Source: Dipteris shenzhenensis (lineage: Eukaryota > Polypodiophyta > Polypodiopsida > Gleicheniales). Taken from it: DNA of 64,000 nucleotides. Under the pieces are notes generated by a model that worked only from the letters and a program-made list of their open reading frames with translations, had not been told where the DNA came from and did not search any database. The position numbers and the translations under genes are program-made. Shown here piece after piece: positions 1 through 9,645 of this stretch. Position 1 is the first letter of the stretch, and each line of letters opens with the position of its first letter. The stretch lies in the NCBI GenBank assembly GCA_047967505.1, contig CM106540.1. The stretch is one strand, 5' to 3'.

Positions 1-607
1 AAGAAAAACTAAATTTATAATGCATTTTATAATTTTTCTTATAAACTAAAATTTTAAATTACGTTTTTTAAAATTAAAATTTTCACATTTTAAATTATAA
101 ATGTCGTAATTTAAAAATTAAAAAAAAAATTTTACAACTACATTTCAAATTTATAAATATTTTATAATTAATAATATCAACGTTTTTTTATTTACTAAAA
201 AAAGCTTAATTTAAAGAAAAAATAATTAATTTTCACATTTTAAATAAAAAATCTCGTAATTTATAAATTTAAGAAAAACTAAATTTATAATGCATTTTAT
301 AATTTTTCTTATAAACTAAAATTTTAAATTACGTTTTTTAAAATTAAAATTTTCACATTTTAAATTATAAATGTCGTAATTTAAAAATTAAAAAAAAAAT
401 TTTCAACTACATTTCAAATTTATAAATATTTTATAATTAATAATATCAACGTTTTTTTATTTACTAAAAAAAGCTCTATTTAAAAAAAAAATTTAATTTT
501 CACATTTTAAATAAAAAATCCCGTAATTCATAAATTTCAGAAAAACATTAAAATTTCAGAAAAACATTAAAATGCATTTTATAATTTTTCTTTTAAACTA
601 AAATTAA
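1..607. repeat. AT-rich tandem repeat, about 270-bp unit
   Basis: The sequence beginning AAGAAAAACTAAATTTATAA at position 1 recurs almost unchanged at position 271. A shortened, rearranged third copy begins near 541 and fades out by about 607. Two full units and a partial one are visible, extremely AT-rich, with few differences between units 1 and 2 (for example a one-base indel near 404). The array probably extends left of the window. It looks like a satellite or the internal tandem repeat of a larger element; the sequence does not decide between them. Confidence 0.85.
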
Positions 608-785
608 ATCAAATTCTACCTAAAAGAAAATGCTACATAAAAGAAAATGCTACACAAAAGAAAATGCCAACCTGGACTCTCCCGCTCCTGCTCCGTCCAT
701 CTCCGTCGAAGTCCGTTCGTCGCTCTCCGTCGCTCGCGCTCTTCCGTCGAAGTCCGGCAAATCCGAAATCGGTGAATGAGGCAGA

Positions 786-1474
786 GCTCGATCGAGGTAT
801 GCGGAATGAGGGGGGTCGCTCTCCTTTTATAATAAAAATTAGGGTTTAGCTACCTCGATCGAGGTATTCTTTCCATGCGCATACATCCCGGCACATATAC
901 CTCGATCGAGGTATTGGCATGCCACGATACCTCGATCGAGGTACTCTTGACATAACCATGCATCTCGTTGGCATGCCACAATACCTCGATCGAGGTATTC
1001 TTTCCATACGCATACACCCCGGCACATATACCTCGAGCGAGGTATGGCCATGCCACGATACCTCGATCGAGGTATTGTGACATGCCCATACATCTCGGTA
1101 CATCCACGTCGATGGAGGTTTTGACATGCCACGATACCTCGATCGTGGTGTGTTGGCAGAAACGGGATGCCAAGTCATGTGTCCACAATACCCCGATCGA
1201 GGTATGTCATCCGCCCTGTTGGCTGCCCTTTCGGATGGCACATACCTCGATCGAGGTATGCTGGACATGCCACGTGACCTCGATCGAGGTTGAGCTAGAT
1301 GGCCACAATACCTTGACGAGGTAGATGTGGCATGTGTAGCTGGCTTGCCAGCAAACCTCGATCGAGGTACAGGCTCGGTTCGGCAAAAAAGATACGTACC
1401 TCGATCGAGGTATGGGCTAGGCTCGGTTGTGCTCATGTGTGATTTTCATTGGAGCTTATACCTCGATCAAGGTA
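786..1474. repeat. Array of the palindrome TACCTCGATCGAGGTA
   Basis: A 16-bp perfect palindrome occurs at 851, 898, 928, 982, 1059, 1243 and 1397. Variants lie at 786 (half-diverged), 1029, 1105, 1135, 1189, 1276, 1309 (one base deleted), 1354 and 1459. Start-to-start spacing is irregular but recurrent (30, 47, 54, 33 bp). Because the unit is self-complementary, both strands read it as Y-L-D-R-G, T-S-I-E-V or P-R-S-R-Y in open frames of up to about 200 codons; these frames are a by-product of the repeat and I do not call them genes. Several variants differ by C/T or G/A at CpG sites, as expected from methylated DNA. Confidence 0.9.
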
Positions 1475-2233
1475 TAGGAGACCGAAGCAAAACCTTTGTA
1501 TTTTCACTCGAGCGGGTGTCACACTCACCCGAAAGTGGTCCGGAAGTGGACACCCTTAGCTTGCTACCTCCCTAATATTCTTTGTTGATCCTCTAAGGAG
1601 TAAATGTAAAAATTAAACTTCAATCTTCCTAAATCTAACCGTTGGATTTGGGATTTGATGATTCAACCACACACCCTTATGTGCCTACTAACCTTCCACT
1701 GAATTGGATTTGCTTAATTATTCAAAATACTAAAAAAATGTGGTGTGCTACTAAAATGCATGTATTTTATGACTTTATTTATTATAAATAATTATTTATA
1801 ATTAGATAAATCATTCAAAAAATTACCAATAAATCAAGTTAAGCTCTACATAATGCAAAGAGACCACTTACAAAGTTTCAATAACATTTAATCTAAAATG
1901 AGTGAGAAATTTAGAATTTGATATGACACTCTCTGTTCGTGACAAACGTGTGACCACCCTGGAACCATGCCATGTGACACAGAGAAATTTTTTGTGTGTG
2001 TATCGAATTTTCGATCAGACTATACGATTGTGTGCACAATAGCAAGTGTGATGTTGTGTCAGAAGACTTCAAAGACCCATAGGGAAGTAGGTGAGATTTG
2101 CATTTTTGTGTGCTAAAAAGCTTGTTTTTCCACCTCCTAAGGATTGGGGAGTGAACAAAAAGTGGACACCCTTAGCTTGCTACTTTCCTTAGTTGTGCAT
2201 CTATATGCTTATATTAGACTTCACAGATTTTCA
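1475..2233. repeat. Non-coding stretch bounded by a direct repeat (1544-1573 and 2160-2191)
   Basis: The motif AGTGGACACCCTTAGCTTGC occurs at about 1546 and again at 2161, with similar flanks on both sides, about 615 bp apart. The second copy is followed within 45 bp by a degenerate copia primer site at 2234. The segment may therefore be a decayed LTR or leader with an internal duplication, but TG...CA ends were not clearly found. It holds no convincing coding sequence. Confidence 0.5.
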
Positions 2234-2517
2234 TGGTATCATGCCTAGGATAGGAGGAAAACCTTCTTAAGTTAAAAAAAACAGAGCACTCATTTGTGAC
2301 ACAGATTTGGATGATTGTTACGATGGCACAAGTACCTTTGCAAGCCTATAAAATGGACAAATTGTCAGAGACAAAGTTCCAACAATGGAAAATGACCATG
2401 GAACGCCTACTGCAGAAACTCGACCTACTCATTGTCATTGCCTATGGAATGACGATGCTTATGTTAGACCCTATTATCCTGACAAATCCTCAAGCGGTTG
2501 GTAGATTTGAAAGCTAA
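2234..2517 (+). pseudogene. Ty1/copia relic: primer site and start of gag
   Basis: TGGTATCATGCC at 2234-2245 differs slightly from the canonical copia primer-binding site TGGTATCAGAGC, complementary to the 3' end of initiator-methionine tRNA. About 80 bp downstream a short open frame contains the segment KLSETKFQQWKMTMERLL, which resembles the copia Gag start seen in the other elements here (KLDKNNFQAWKFRM). Similarity ends after about 65 codons, at a stop at 2515. No protease, integrase or polymerase follows, so this is a 5' fragment. The call rests on position plus a short motif. Confidence 0.5.
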
Positions 2518-2534
2518 GCCTATTAGGGGAGAAA

Positions 2535-2996
2535 TGGGACCTTTTGGATGAATTTCTTTTGTACTCTAGCCTACTATAGGTCTGCCCCTTTGTACCAATG
2601 GTATTTGAGGTGTACCAATGAGAGTGCTCCTTTGTGTGGGGCAATGGTATGTTGAGGTGGAGGGATGGCATGCATGCAGAGATCCCCTATTGGCTATTCC
2701 TCTTACATTGGGGACCACCCAAACCATCCTCCCCCCCCTTAACCCATGCTTGACCACCCTCCCATGTGCACCCACCCCAAATCATCCCCAAATCTCGTTT
2801 ATGTCTTTGTGGGCCCTTGTGGGCGAATTTCTCTTCTCCTTAGGTGTGTTGCAGGTCTGCCCCCTCTTTCTCTGCTCCTCTGCTCTGGTCCCAACTGCCC
2901 TTTCCCTCCATTGTGGGACCTTTTGGACGAATTTCTTTTGTTCTCTAGCCTACTGCAGGTCTGCCCCCTTTCTCTGCTCCTCTGCTCTGGTCCTAA
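2535..2996. repeat. Three diverged copies of an approximately 80-bp sequence
   Basis: Copies start near 2535, 2811 and 2915. Each begins GGGACCTTTTGG(A/C)GAATTTC or a close variant and runs on to AGGTCTGCCCC; the second and third continue with a shared CTCTGCTCCTCTGCTCTGG. The spacing is unequal. Open frames across this segment are proline/leucine-rich by composition and have no recognisable domain. Confidence 0.7.
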
Positions 2997-3252
2997 TGCC
3001 CTCTCATCCTTTCCCTTCCCCCTTACCCTCCCCTCCCATCCCTATTTCCCCCCCCTTCCCTTCCTCACCCCTCTCCCTTTCCCTCCCCTCCCCCTCCCCA
3101 TTCCGCTCCCCTCTCCCCTTTCTCCCTCCCCCCCCTTTCCCCTTCCCCCTTCCCTTCCCCTCAACTCCCCTCCCCTCCCCCCCCCCCTCTCTCTCTTTCT
3201 CTCTCTCTCAACCTCCTCTTCTCTGTTCCTTTCTCCCTCCCCGTCCCCCTTC

Positions 3253-3293
<41 letters not shown>

Positions 3294-3395
3294 CTCTTCC
3301 CTGCCCTTTCTCCTTCCCTTCCCTTCCTTTCTCCCTCCCCTCCCCTTTCCCCTTCCTTTTCCTCCCTTTCTCTCTTCCCCCCTCCCTCCCCTCTG
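2997..3395. repeat. Polypyrimidine tract with (CT)n
   Basis: Nearly pure C/T on the plus strand for about 400 bp, including a (CT)n run around 3255-3291. Long open frames in several registers (up to about 300 codons, Pro/Ser/Leu on plus, Gly/Arg/Glu on minus) are explained by the composition. The same style of tract recurs in the gypsy leaders at 42.5 and 56.4 kb, but I see no flanking gypsy sequence here. Confidence 0.85.
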
Positions 3396-4068
3396 TCAAC
3401 AGTCGCAGCATGAATCCCCCACGGACAAGGATCAACTAAAAGCCCTATGGGCATGCCTATGCCATGTGGACAAGTGGATTGCACCGGTCCTATGCCCTAT
3501 GTATCAATATCCTTCCATCGATGATGAAGCAAGGACATGTACCTTCCATGCATGCATGTGCAACGTTGTTCATATCTACGAGATTTTAGAGTTTTTAAAC
3601 TCTCAAATGGTGGTTATTGATACCATTATGATATCTTGAAGATTTTAGAGGACTCTTATGGTATATTGATGTCACGCATGGGCCATACATACATTAGAGG
3701 ATTCTTATAGTAAATTAATATCATGCATGGGCCATACATACATACATACATACATTAATTTATTCATGCATTTAAATTATAATAAATTAAGTAACTAATT
3801 AAGAAGAAATTAATTCTTTTAATGTAACTATCAATGAGAGTCTACAAGTGGTTTTTTTGTAAACTGTGTCATGTTAAATTTGATAATTTTGATTTAATTT
3901 CCTTCAAAAAACTCTAAAAATTTGCTTGTTTTTATATTTTCATATTTTTTCAAAGAGTGGGTCTTTTCGTAGATATTATCCAAAAACTAGTCCAAAAGTA
4001 TCTATAAAAATGAATTTGTACATTGACAAGTCCAAAATTAATGAAATAAGTGTTATGTGTGTATATAT

Positions 4069-4070
<2 letters not shown>
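3396..4070. other. Unassigned AT-rich intergenic DNA
   Basis: No domain, terminal repeat or tandem array is recognised. A local duplication of CATGGGCCATACATACAT occurs near 3677 and 3724, followed by a short (CATA)n run. Confidence 0.5.
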
Positions 4071-4105
<35 letters not shown>

Positions 4106-4121
4106 GAGAGAGAGAGAGATT
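4071..4121. repeat. Compound microsatellite (CA)n(GA)n
   Basis: About 14 CA dinucleotides are followed directly by about 8 GA dinucleotides. Confidence 0.95.
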
Positions 4122-4347
4122 TGAAGGGATGCATACTTCTTTGTGGCCTCCTAGCCATATTTCCTTGATTAGAAATCGATTTCTATCTTATGCTAATTTT
4201 ATGTCTGGCTACATGAGTTGTGTCCTTCCAACAGAATACCATGTCTTAACCCTTTGAATCGCTTGTTTTGACACATCTAAAGCCGCATCCAATTGATAGA
4301 ACATAATGAAAATGTAAGACTTCCAAATTCAGATGGTTCTGAAACCA

Positions 4348-4380
4348 CACTATAACACGGGTCTCTTTTCGACGCTGCCT
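4348..4380 (+). mobile_element. Left terminal inverted repeat of a CACTA element (CACTA-A)
   Basis: CACTATAACACGGGTCTC begins at 4348. It aligns with CACTACAAGATACGGGCC at 5251, both going on to a T-run and GAC. CACTA at the extreme end is the hallmark of En/Spm-type elements. The transposase end-exon at 4785-5190 lies inside and reads toward this end, as expected for the 3' side of such an element. The matching right end was not found. Confidence 0.6.
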
Positions 4381-4784
4381 ACTGATGCTTTGCATGCATG
4401 GGCATGAAAATTATTGGTGCGGTTGGTGGGTAGGGAAGGTGTCCATGTGGATAACAAAATTAAAGTTGGTATGAGTGTCAGTATAGGCATCGGTATATAT
4501 CAATGCCTATACCAACACACATACCGACGATTGACAATGTTTCCATCGACGCTTCCACCGACACTGGGATAAATTTACATACTAGCATTTTTGTAGAATG
4601 CGTTTCCAGGGGAGCCAAAATAATTTGTTTGGTCATTTGAACGATAAAAAATAAAAGAGTATGTACACCAAAATTGAGATCAAAACACTCATATATTGAT
4701 GGTAAACTTAACATACGAATGTACAAAATGTCACTATAAAAAGGCAAGGGCCAAAGACTGGAAGTCTCTTCGATGTCAAAACAA

Positions 4785-5190
4785 TCAATGAGTAGCATTT
4801 ATATCAACGTCTTCATCTTGAGCCAAGTCTTGCATGCCAAATGAGTCTATCTCAAGGCTTACATATAATTGATCACCTATATCATCATTCCCTATTGTAT
4901 GTCTACCTAAGACTTTATCCTCTAAGTCACCCTCTTCTTCCCCAAAGTCATGATCTCCACCTTCCTCCATTACAGTGTCATTATTGTCACCTTCTTCCTG
5001 GCCCATATCATCATCTTCATCCTTTACCCTAGATCCATCGGCATCATTATTTGGATCTTCTGCTGGCATCTCCATATCCACATTCCTATCTTCGAAAATA
5101 TGTTTGCTTTCAGGAGCAACTTGGACCACGTACTGCCATCGTGGATTCGAATGATCCGGATGAAAGACCACCTATGTCGAAGATGCCAAT
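4785..5190 (-). pseudogene. Last exon of a CACTA TNP2-type transposase
   Basis: On the minus strand a ...TTCGACATAG acceptor is followed by an open exon starting VVFHPDHSNPRWQYVVQV, an approximately 100-residue acidic tail (many D/E) and a stop at 4785. The exon start parallels the last exon of the better preserved transposase at 37.66-38.02 kb (VFYQPMVDNNKWWHVIPI), which follows a DUF4216-like exon. The acidic C-terminal extension is shared in character but not in sequence. Upstream exons are missing: a second CACTA terminus at 5251 interrupts the intron about 60 bp upstream. It is a fragment of a transposase that would cut and paste its own element. Confidence 0.6.
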
Positions 5191-5250
5191 TAGATGTCAG
5201 TAACTATATTAATTTATGCTTAAGTATATAATTATATATATATGAACATC

Positions 5251-5290
5251 CACTACAAGATACGGGCCATTTTTTGACAGAAATATTGAC
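5251..5290 (+). mobile_element. Left terminus of a second CACTA element (CACTA-B)
   Basis: CACTACAAGATACGGGCC, followed by a T-run and GACAG, is a typical CACTA terminus reading into the element on its right. It lies in what would be the last intron of the CACTA-A transposase, so CACTA-B seems to be inserted in CACTA-A. No TAGTG-ending partner was found downstream, so the right end is lost or very diverged. Confidence 0.6.
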
Positions 5291-6104
5291 CTTTTTTATA
5301 CTAAAAAGGATTTTTTTGATGGGCGCAAAGGTTGGTATATTCCCTACTAATGTTTCTTTTTTTAGTAATTACAAAAGAATGATTACAAGTACACAAGTGA
5401 GATAAAACTCTCAAACCTTGTTTGTTACAAAATTTCCCTTGTGAAAGCGGTGATACAAAATCGCTCAAATGAGAGCGGTGATACAAAATCGCTCAAACGA
5501 GCCGAGAGACAGAAGCATGTATATGCCAAAGATATACAACCTTGTTTGTTACAAAATTTTCATTTCGAAAAGGGTAATACAAAATCATTGAAACGAGCCG
5601 ACATACAAGAGCACATACATGCCAAAGTATATACAAACTACTATAATACTACTACTACTATTGCTCATCTGAATCATCGTCGTGGTCGCGCTGCCCTTGT
5701 GAGCTACACTTGATCCCTGGCCCTCATCGAAGCCGTGTAAGCCAAATCCCTCGAGACCTGCCTTCTCATCAATCACTGCTCACCTCCGCTGATGGGACGT
5801 TCAAGCTTGCACCCTAAGAGTGAAACCATATTAATGGAAAAATAGATTGGAACTTAAAGAATAAAACAATTTAAAAAGTGAGATTACAAGTAGGAGTTTA
5901 CTTATACCGTGCGAGCACCCACCTTAGCCCAATTGACTGTCGCTCCCATGGCCTCCTACTCAATAAACAATGGCTTCGCTCCTATGCGAAATGCATGTCT
6001 TGCCTCTTTGTTTGTGGGAAGGTGACCCATCATAGCTGTGGGCCCAATTTATGAGAGTTAGATAAAGTGCATGCAATGTGTAATAAATCAAATAGAACAA
6101 CAAA
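5291..6104. repeat. Interior of putative CACTA-B, with an approximately 110-bp direct duplication
   Basis: ACAACCTTGTTTGTTACAAA starts near 5412 and again near 5536. Each copy continues through ATACAAAATC...GAAACGAGCC or CAAACGAGCC to ATGCCAAAG(A)TATA, giving two diverged units of about 125 and 98 bp. The remainder, including a (CTA)n run at 5648-5662, holds nothing recognised. Confidence 0.6.
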
Positions 6105-7228
6105 TTAAATGAGAAGAAGTAGACTTACCACCCATGCCTCGAGTGCCAACCGTCTGCCTACACCAAAGTGTGAAGTACCTACAGAGTCCAGCCGTCTTCT
6201 CACGGCCCTCCTTTGACTGTCGAACTTTTCGGGATGGTCCCTGTACTCCTTCTTCAAAAACTTCCCGTTAGCTTTGTCTGCCCAGCTGGGTTTAGCCTTC
6301 CCTTTGTGATGGGAGTTCACAAGGTTGACCTATGATGCTTTAAGACAGAACACATGCACACTCGCATGTAATCCTAATTGAACTCCCAATTTGGGGGGTT
6401 AGGGTATTTTCTTTTCAATTCATCAATGACTACCTTCTTCTTTTCTCCATCCTAGTATCTCCAGTCAGTAGCTATGCCGCTCTTGAAGTGGTGGCTCATC
6501 AACCACCTCATGGTGGCTAGCACTTCTGAGCCCTTCTTATTTTCTATTATCTCTCCACCCCTAGTGATTTCATAGTACAAGTCCTCGCGCGGGAAAGGAG
6601 GAGTCATGGGAGTGGTAGAGCTAGAGTGAGGGTTGTTATTCCGAGCTCTTATGGAGCCAGGAGTACGAGAGGGAATAGGAGAGGGCAAGGGACATGACTG
6701 ATACTAGGTCTCACGACCTAGTGGAGACCTGCAAGTATGTGAGTGTGCTGACTTGTCTACATCTCCTGAGTCAAAACAATAGCCTTGACCCTTCCTACTC
6801 TTCCTTCCCTTATGATGGGTATGCCTAAGTGATGACCCCTCAGTCGAAGGGGCTAGATGGGATGGTTGTCGAGTAGGTCTAGCCATCGGTGTAGGAGAGG
6901 GAAGAGTTGAGGTCCTCTGGGATAGCAGAGAGAAGAACCTTGCTGCCTTCGCGTCGCTCATCTATGCCACAAACTCATCAGAACTTCCGGCAAAGCCATG
7001 GGCTGCTAGCAAAGGAGTTTCCCAAGGGGTAGTCATAGTCCTAGGCCCAAGAGGAGTCAGGCCCCTGAGGAGTCGCTTGAGTGGAAACAAAGTCCTCGGG
7101 AGAGTAGACATCATGATGTCTCCTCCTATGAGGGTTCCATACTCATCAAACGTGCAACATGATCCAATGTCTAATTTGGGGGGATTGGACAAATGCAGAC
7201 ACAAACATGAAAACAAAAAAAAACACAA
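6105..7228 (-). pseudogene. Degraded minus-strand coding region, function unknown
   Basis: Reading leftward on the minus strand, one frame stays open from 7228 to about 6370 apart from isolated stops at 6962, 6704 and 6452. It encodes a serine/proline/threonine-rich stretch and then a more ordinary segment (EDLYYEITRGGEIIENKKGS). A further open segment at 6105-6320 includes RDHPEKFDSQRRAVRRRL. No family is recognised. Its position right of a CACTA terminus allows that it is a decayed accessory ORF of that element, but nothing in the protein proves this. Confidence 0.35.
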
Positions 7229-7253
7229 GAGCAGGTAAGAAGCGGAAACATGA

Positions 7254-7381
7254 TTAATTACTTAAGACAATTATGAAATTCAAACTCAAGAAATTATGAA
7301 AAGACAATTAATCACTTAAGAAAATTATGAAATGACATCAACGCAGAAAGGATAATTATTTACTTAAGATAATTATGAAAA
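7254..7381. repeat. Three spaced copies of TTAATYACTTAAGAYAATTATGAAA-like motif
   Basis: Diverged 25-bp copies start at 7254, 7308 and 7357 (spacing 54 and 49 bp), sharing the core ACTTAAG and ATTATGAAA. The region is AT-rich and non-coding. Confidence 0.65.
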
Positions 7382-8054
7382 GCCAATTTTGAAAGGACAA
7401 ATAATTATGAAAGACAAGTGGAATAAAATAAGGTTTTCATATATTAAAAATATCGCCAAATATACTATTGTTAAACAAGAGTTCTCATGTACAAAAAGAG
7501 AGCGCAAAATCTATCTCCAAAAGTATGCTTAAGCAAAATCTGTCTCCAAAAGAGACATTCTCCAAAAATGCCAAAATAGTGGAGAAGCTCTATTGCTCTG
7601 GATTACTGTTCGACGTACTTTCCTCCTTCGAGCCACTAGGGGAGTCACTCAGGACCTCATCCTCCACTTCTTCTAATATGAGGCCATGCTCTTCAAGGAT
7701 TATGTATTGGCTATGCACACAAAGGCATCCACACAACTCATTATGTCCTTTATACATTGATCTTTGGTGCTCTAGCGATCATGGCGGTCTCTCCAAAACC
7801 TACAGAGATCCCGTAGGTTGTGTCGTGTGTTCCTCAGTCACCCTGCTCTAACACCCTTTGGCTTGGATCCCACTCAAGCGCATGCACCTGGACATTGTAC
7901 TTCACCCAGTCACTATCATGCACAATCTTCTCTTTCACATGAGCTAGCAGAGAAGAGATGTCCCGAATCACCCCAACGTGCAGAATTAGCTTGGGGTTTT
8001 GGAAGGACAGCCGTGGGTGAGGGCGTGGTTATTTCATTTAAAGTCTGTTTGAAA
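7382..8054. other. Unassigned DNA
   Basis: An open frame at 7468-7851 (127 codons) has no recognisable domain and no support from a neighbour; I do not call it a gene. Nothing else is seen before the purine-rich tract. Confidence 0.5.
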
Positions 8055-9560
8055 AAAAAAAAAAACCAAATATGGCTAAGGAGCAAAAGAAAAAAGAACC
8101 AAATATGGCTAAGGGAAAAGAAGAAAAGAGAGAAAACAGAGGGTAAAAGAAGAAAAGAGTGGAAAAAAAGATAGGGGAAAAGAAGAAAAGAGAGGAAAAA
8201 AGAGGGGGGAAAGAGAGAAAGCATATACGTATGCTTATGCATGAGCATATGAGCATATGCTCATGCGTAAGCATAAGCATCTACTTTAGCATATGTTTAT
8301 GAAAAGAGGATGAAAGAGAGGGAAAAAGAAGAAAAGGAAGAGGGGAAAAGAGAGGGCCAAAAGAGAGGGGACAAAGAAGAAAAGAGAGGAAAAAAGAGAG
8401 GGGAAAAGAAGAAAAAAGAGAAGAAAAGAGAGGGGAAAAAGAGAGAAAGCATATGCAAATAATAGGGGAAAAAGAGCTTATGAAAATAGAGAAAAGAGGA
8501 TGAAAGAAAGGGGAAAAGAGAGGGAAACGGAAGGGAAAAGAGAGAGGGGAAAAGAGAGGGAAAAAGAAGAGGAAGGAAGAGAGGAAAAGAGAAGGAAAAG
8601 AGAGAGGGAAAAAGCAGAGAGGAAAAAAAAGAGGGGAAAAGAAGAGAAGGAGAGAAAGCATATGCTCATGCTTATGCATGAGCATATGAGCATATGCTCA
8701 TGCATCTACTTTAGCGTATGAGCATAAGCGTATGCAAATGCATACGCTTATGAAAAGAGAAAAAAGAGGTTGAAAGAGAGGGGAAAAGGGATGGAAAAAG
8801 AAGAGGAGGGAAGAGGGGAAAAGAGAAGGAAAAGAGAGAGGGGAAAAGAAGAAAAGAGAGGAAAATAGAGAGGGGAAAAGAAGAGAAGAAGAGAAAGCGT
8901 ATGCTTATGCTTATGCATGAGCATATGAGCATATGCTCATGCATGAACATAAGCATATGAGCATATGATTATATGAGCATATGAGCATATGCTCATGAAG
9001 AAAAGAGAGGGGAAAAGGAGAAAAGAGAGGGGAAAAGAGAGGAAATGCATACGCTTATGAAAAGAGAGAAAAAAGATGAGAGGGGAAAAGAGAGGGAAAA
9101 AGAAGAGAAGGATGTGATTGAAAGAGAGGAAGAGAGAATAAAAAAGACGGGAAAAGAAGAGAAGGAAGAGAGAGGAAAAAACAGAGAAGAAAAGAAAAAA
9201 AGAGAGGAGAAAAGAGAGAAGAGAGGATGAAAGAGTAGAAGGAAAAGAGAAAGCATATGCTTATGCTTATGCATGAGCATATGAGCATAAGCTCATGCAT
9301 AATCATGAGAGCGAATTCTTATGAGCTCATGTATAAGCATAAGCATATGCTTATGAGCTCATGCATAAGCATACACAAAAGAGAGGAAAAAGGGAGAAAG
9401 AAGAGGAAATAATAGAGGGAGGGAAAGAGGTGGGAAAGAGGGAGGAAAAGAGGGAAAGAGAGGAAGAAGAGGGAATAAGAGAAGAGAGAGAAAGAGAGGA
9501 TTCCTATACCCATCACTTCAGCTATCGAGATTAAGACGCTAATTGTAGGCCAATGCAAAT
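8055..9560. repeat. Purine-rich (GA/A) tract with interspersed CATATG/CTTATG palindromic blocks
   Basis: About 1.5 kb of nearly pure G/A on the plus strand (GAAAAGAGAGGGG-type words) is interrupted by four blocks built from CATATG, CTTATG, GCATGA and GCTCATGC. The blocks begin near 8217, 8654, 8894 and 9247. Each is entered by GAAAGC(A/G)TA(T)..., includes GCATGAGCATATGAGCATA, and is self-complementary in large part. Open frames of 60-130 codons (K/E/R on plus, S/L/F on minus) come from the composition. No transposon end is evident. Confidence 0.8.
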
Positions 9561-9645
9561 CATGAAAATAAAAATAGGAAAAGAGAGGAAGCACTTTCTT
9601 ACTTGGAAAAATCGTGCTCGGTGTTTTGTGGGCTGGCCCTACAAC

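Noticed and set aside
846-1436. 196-codon minus-strand frame and others across the palindrome array
   Set aside because: All frames consist of the repeat words PRSRY, YLDRG or TSIEV on either strand, which follows from a palindromic repeat without stops; no start, domain or promoter supports a protein.
786-1474. CRISPR-like array
   Set aside because: The repeats are short palindromes with unequal spacing and partly duplicated spacers, there is no cas gene, and the genome is that of a plant.
2618-3639. Two long plus-strand frames (273 and 297 codons)
   Set aside because: They lie in a polypyrimidine tract; the products are Pro/Ser/Leu runs in every register.
7468-7851. 127-codon plus-strand frame
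   Set aside because: No family resemblance, no conserved neighbour and no regulatory signal; length is within chance in this composition.
8038-9306. Many 60-135-codon frames in the purine-rich tract
   Set aside because: Lys/Glu/Arg on one strand and Ser/Phe/Leu on the other, as dictated by G/A composition; no conserved motif.
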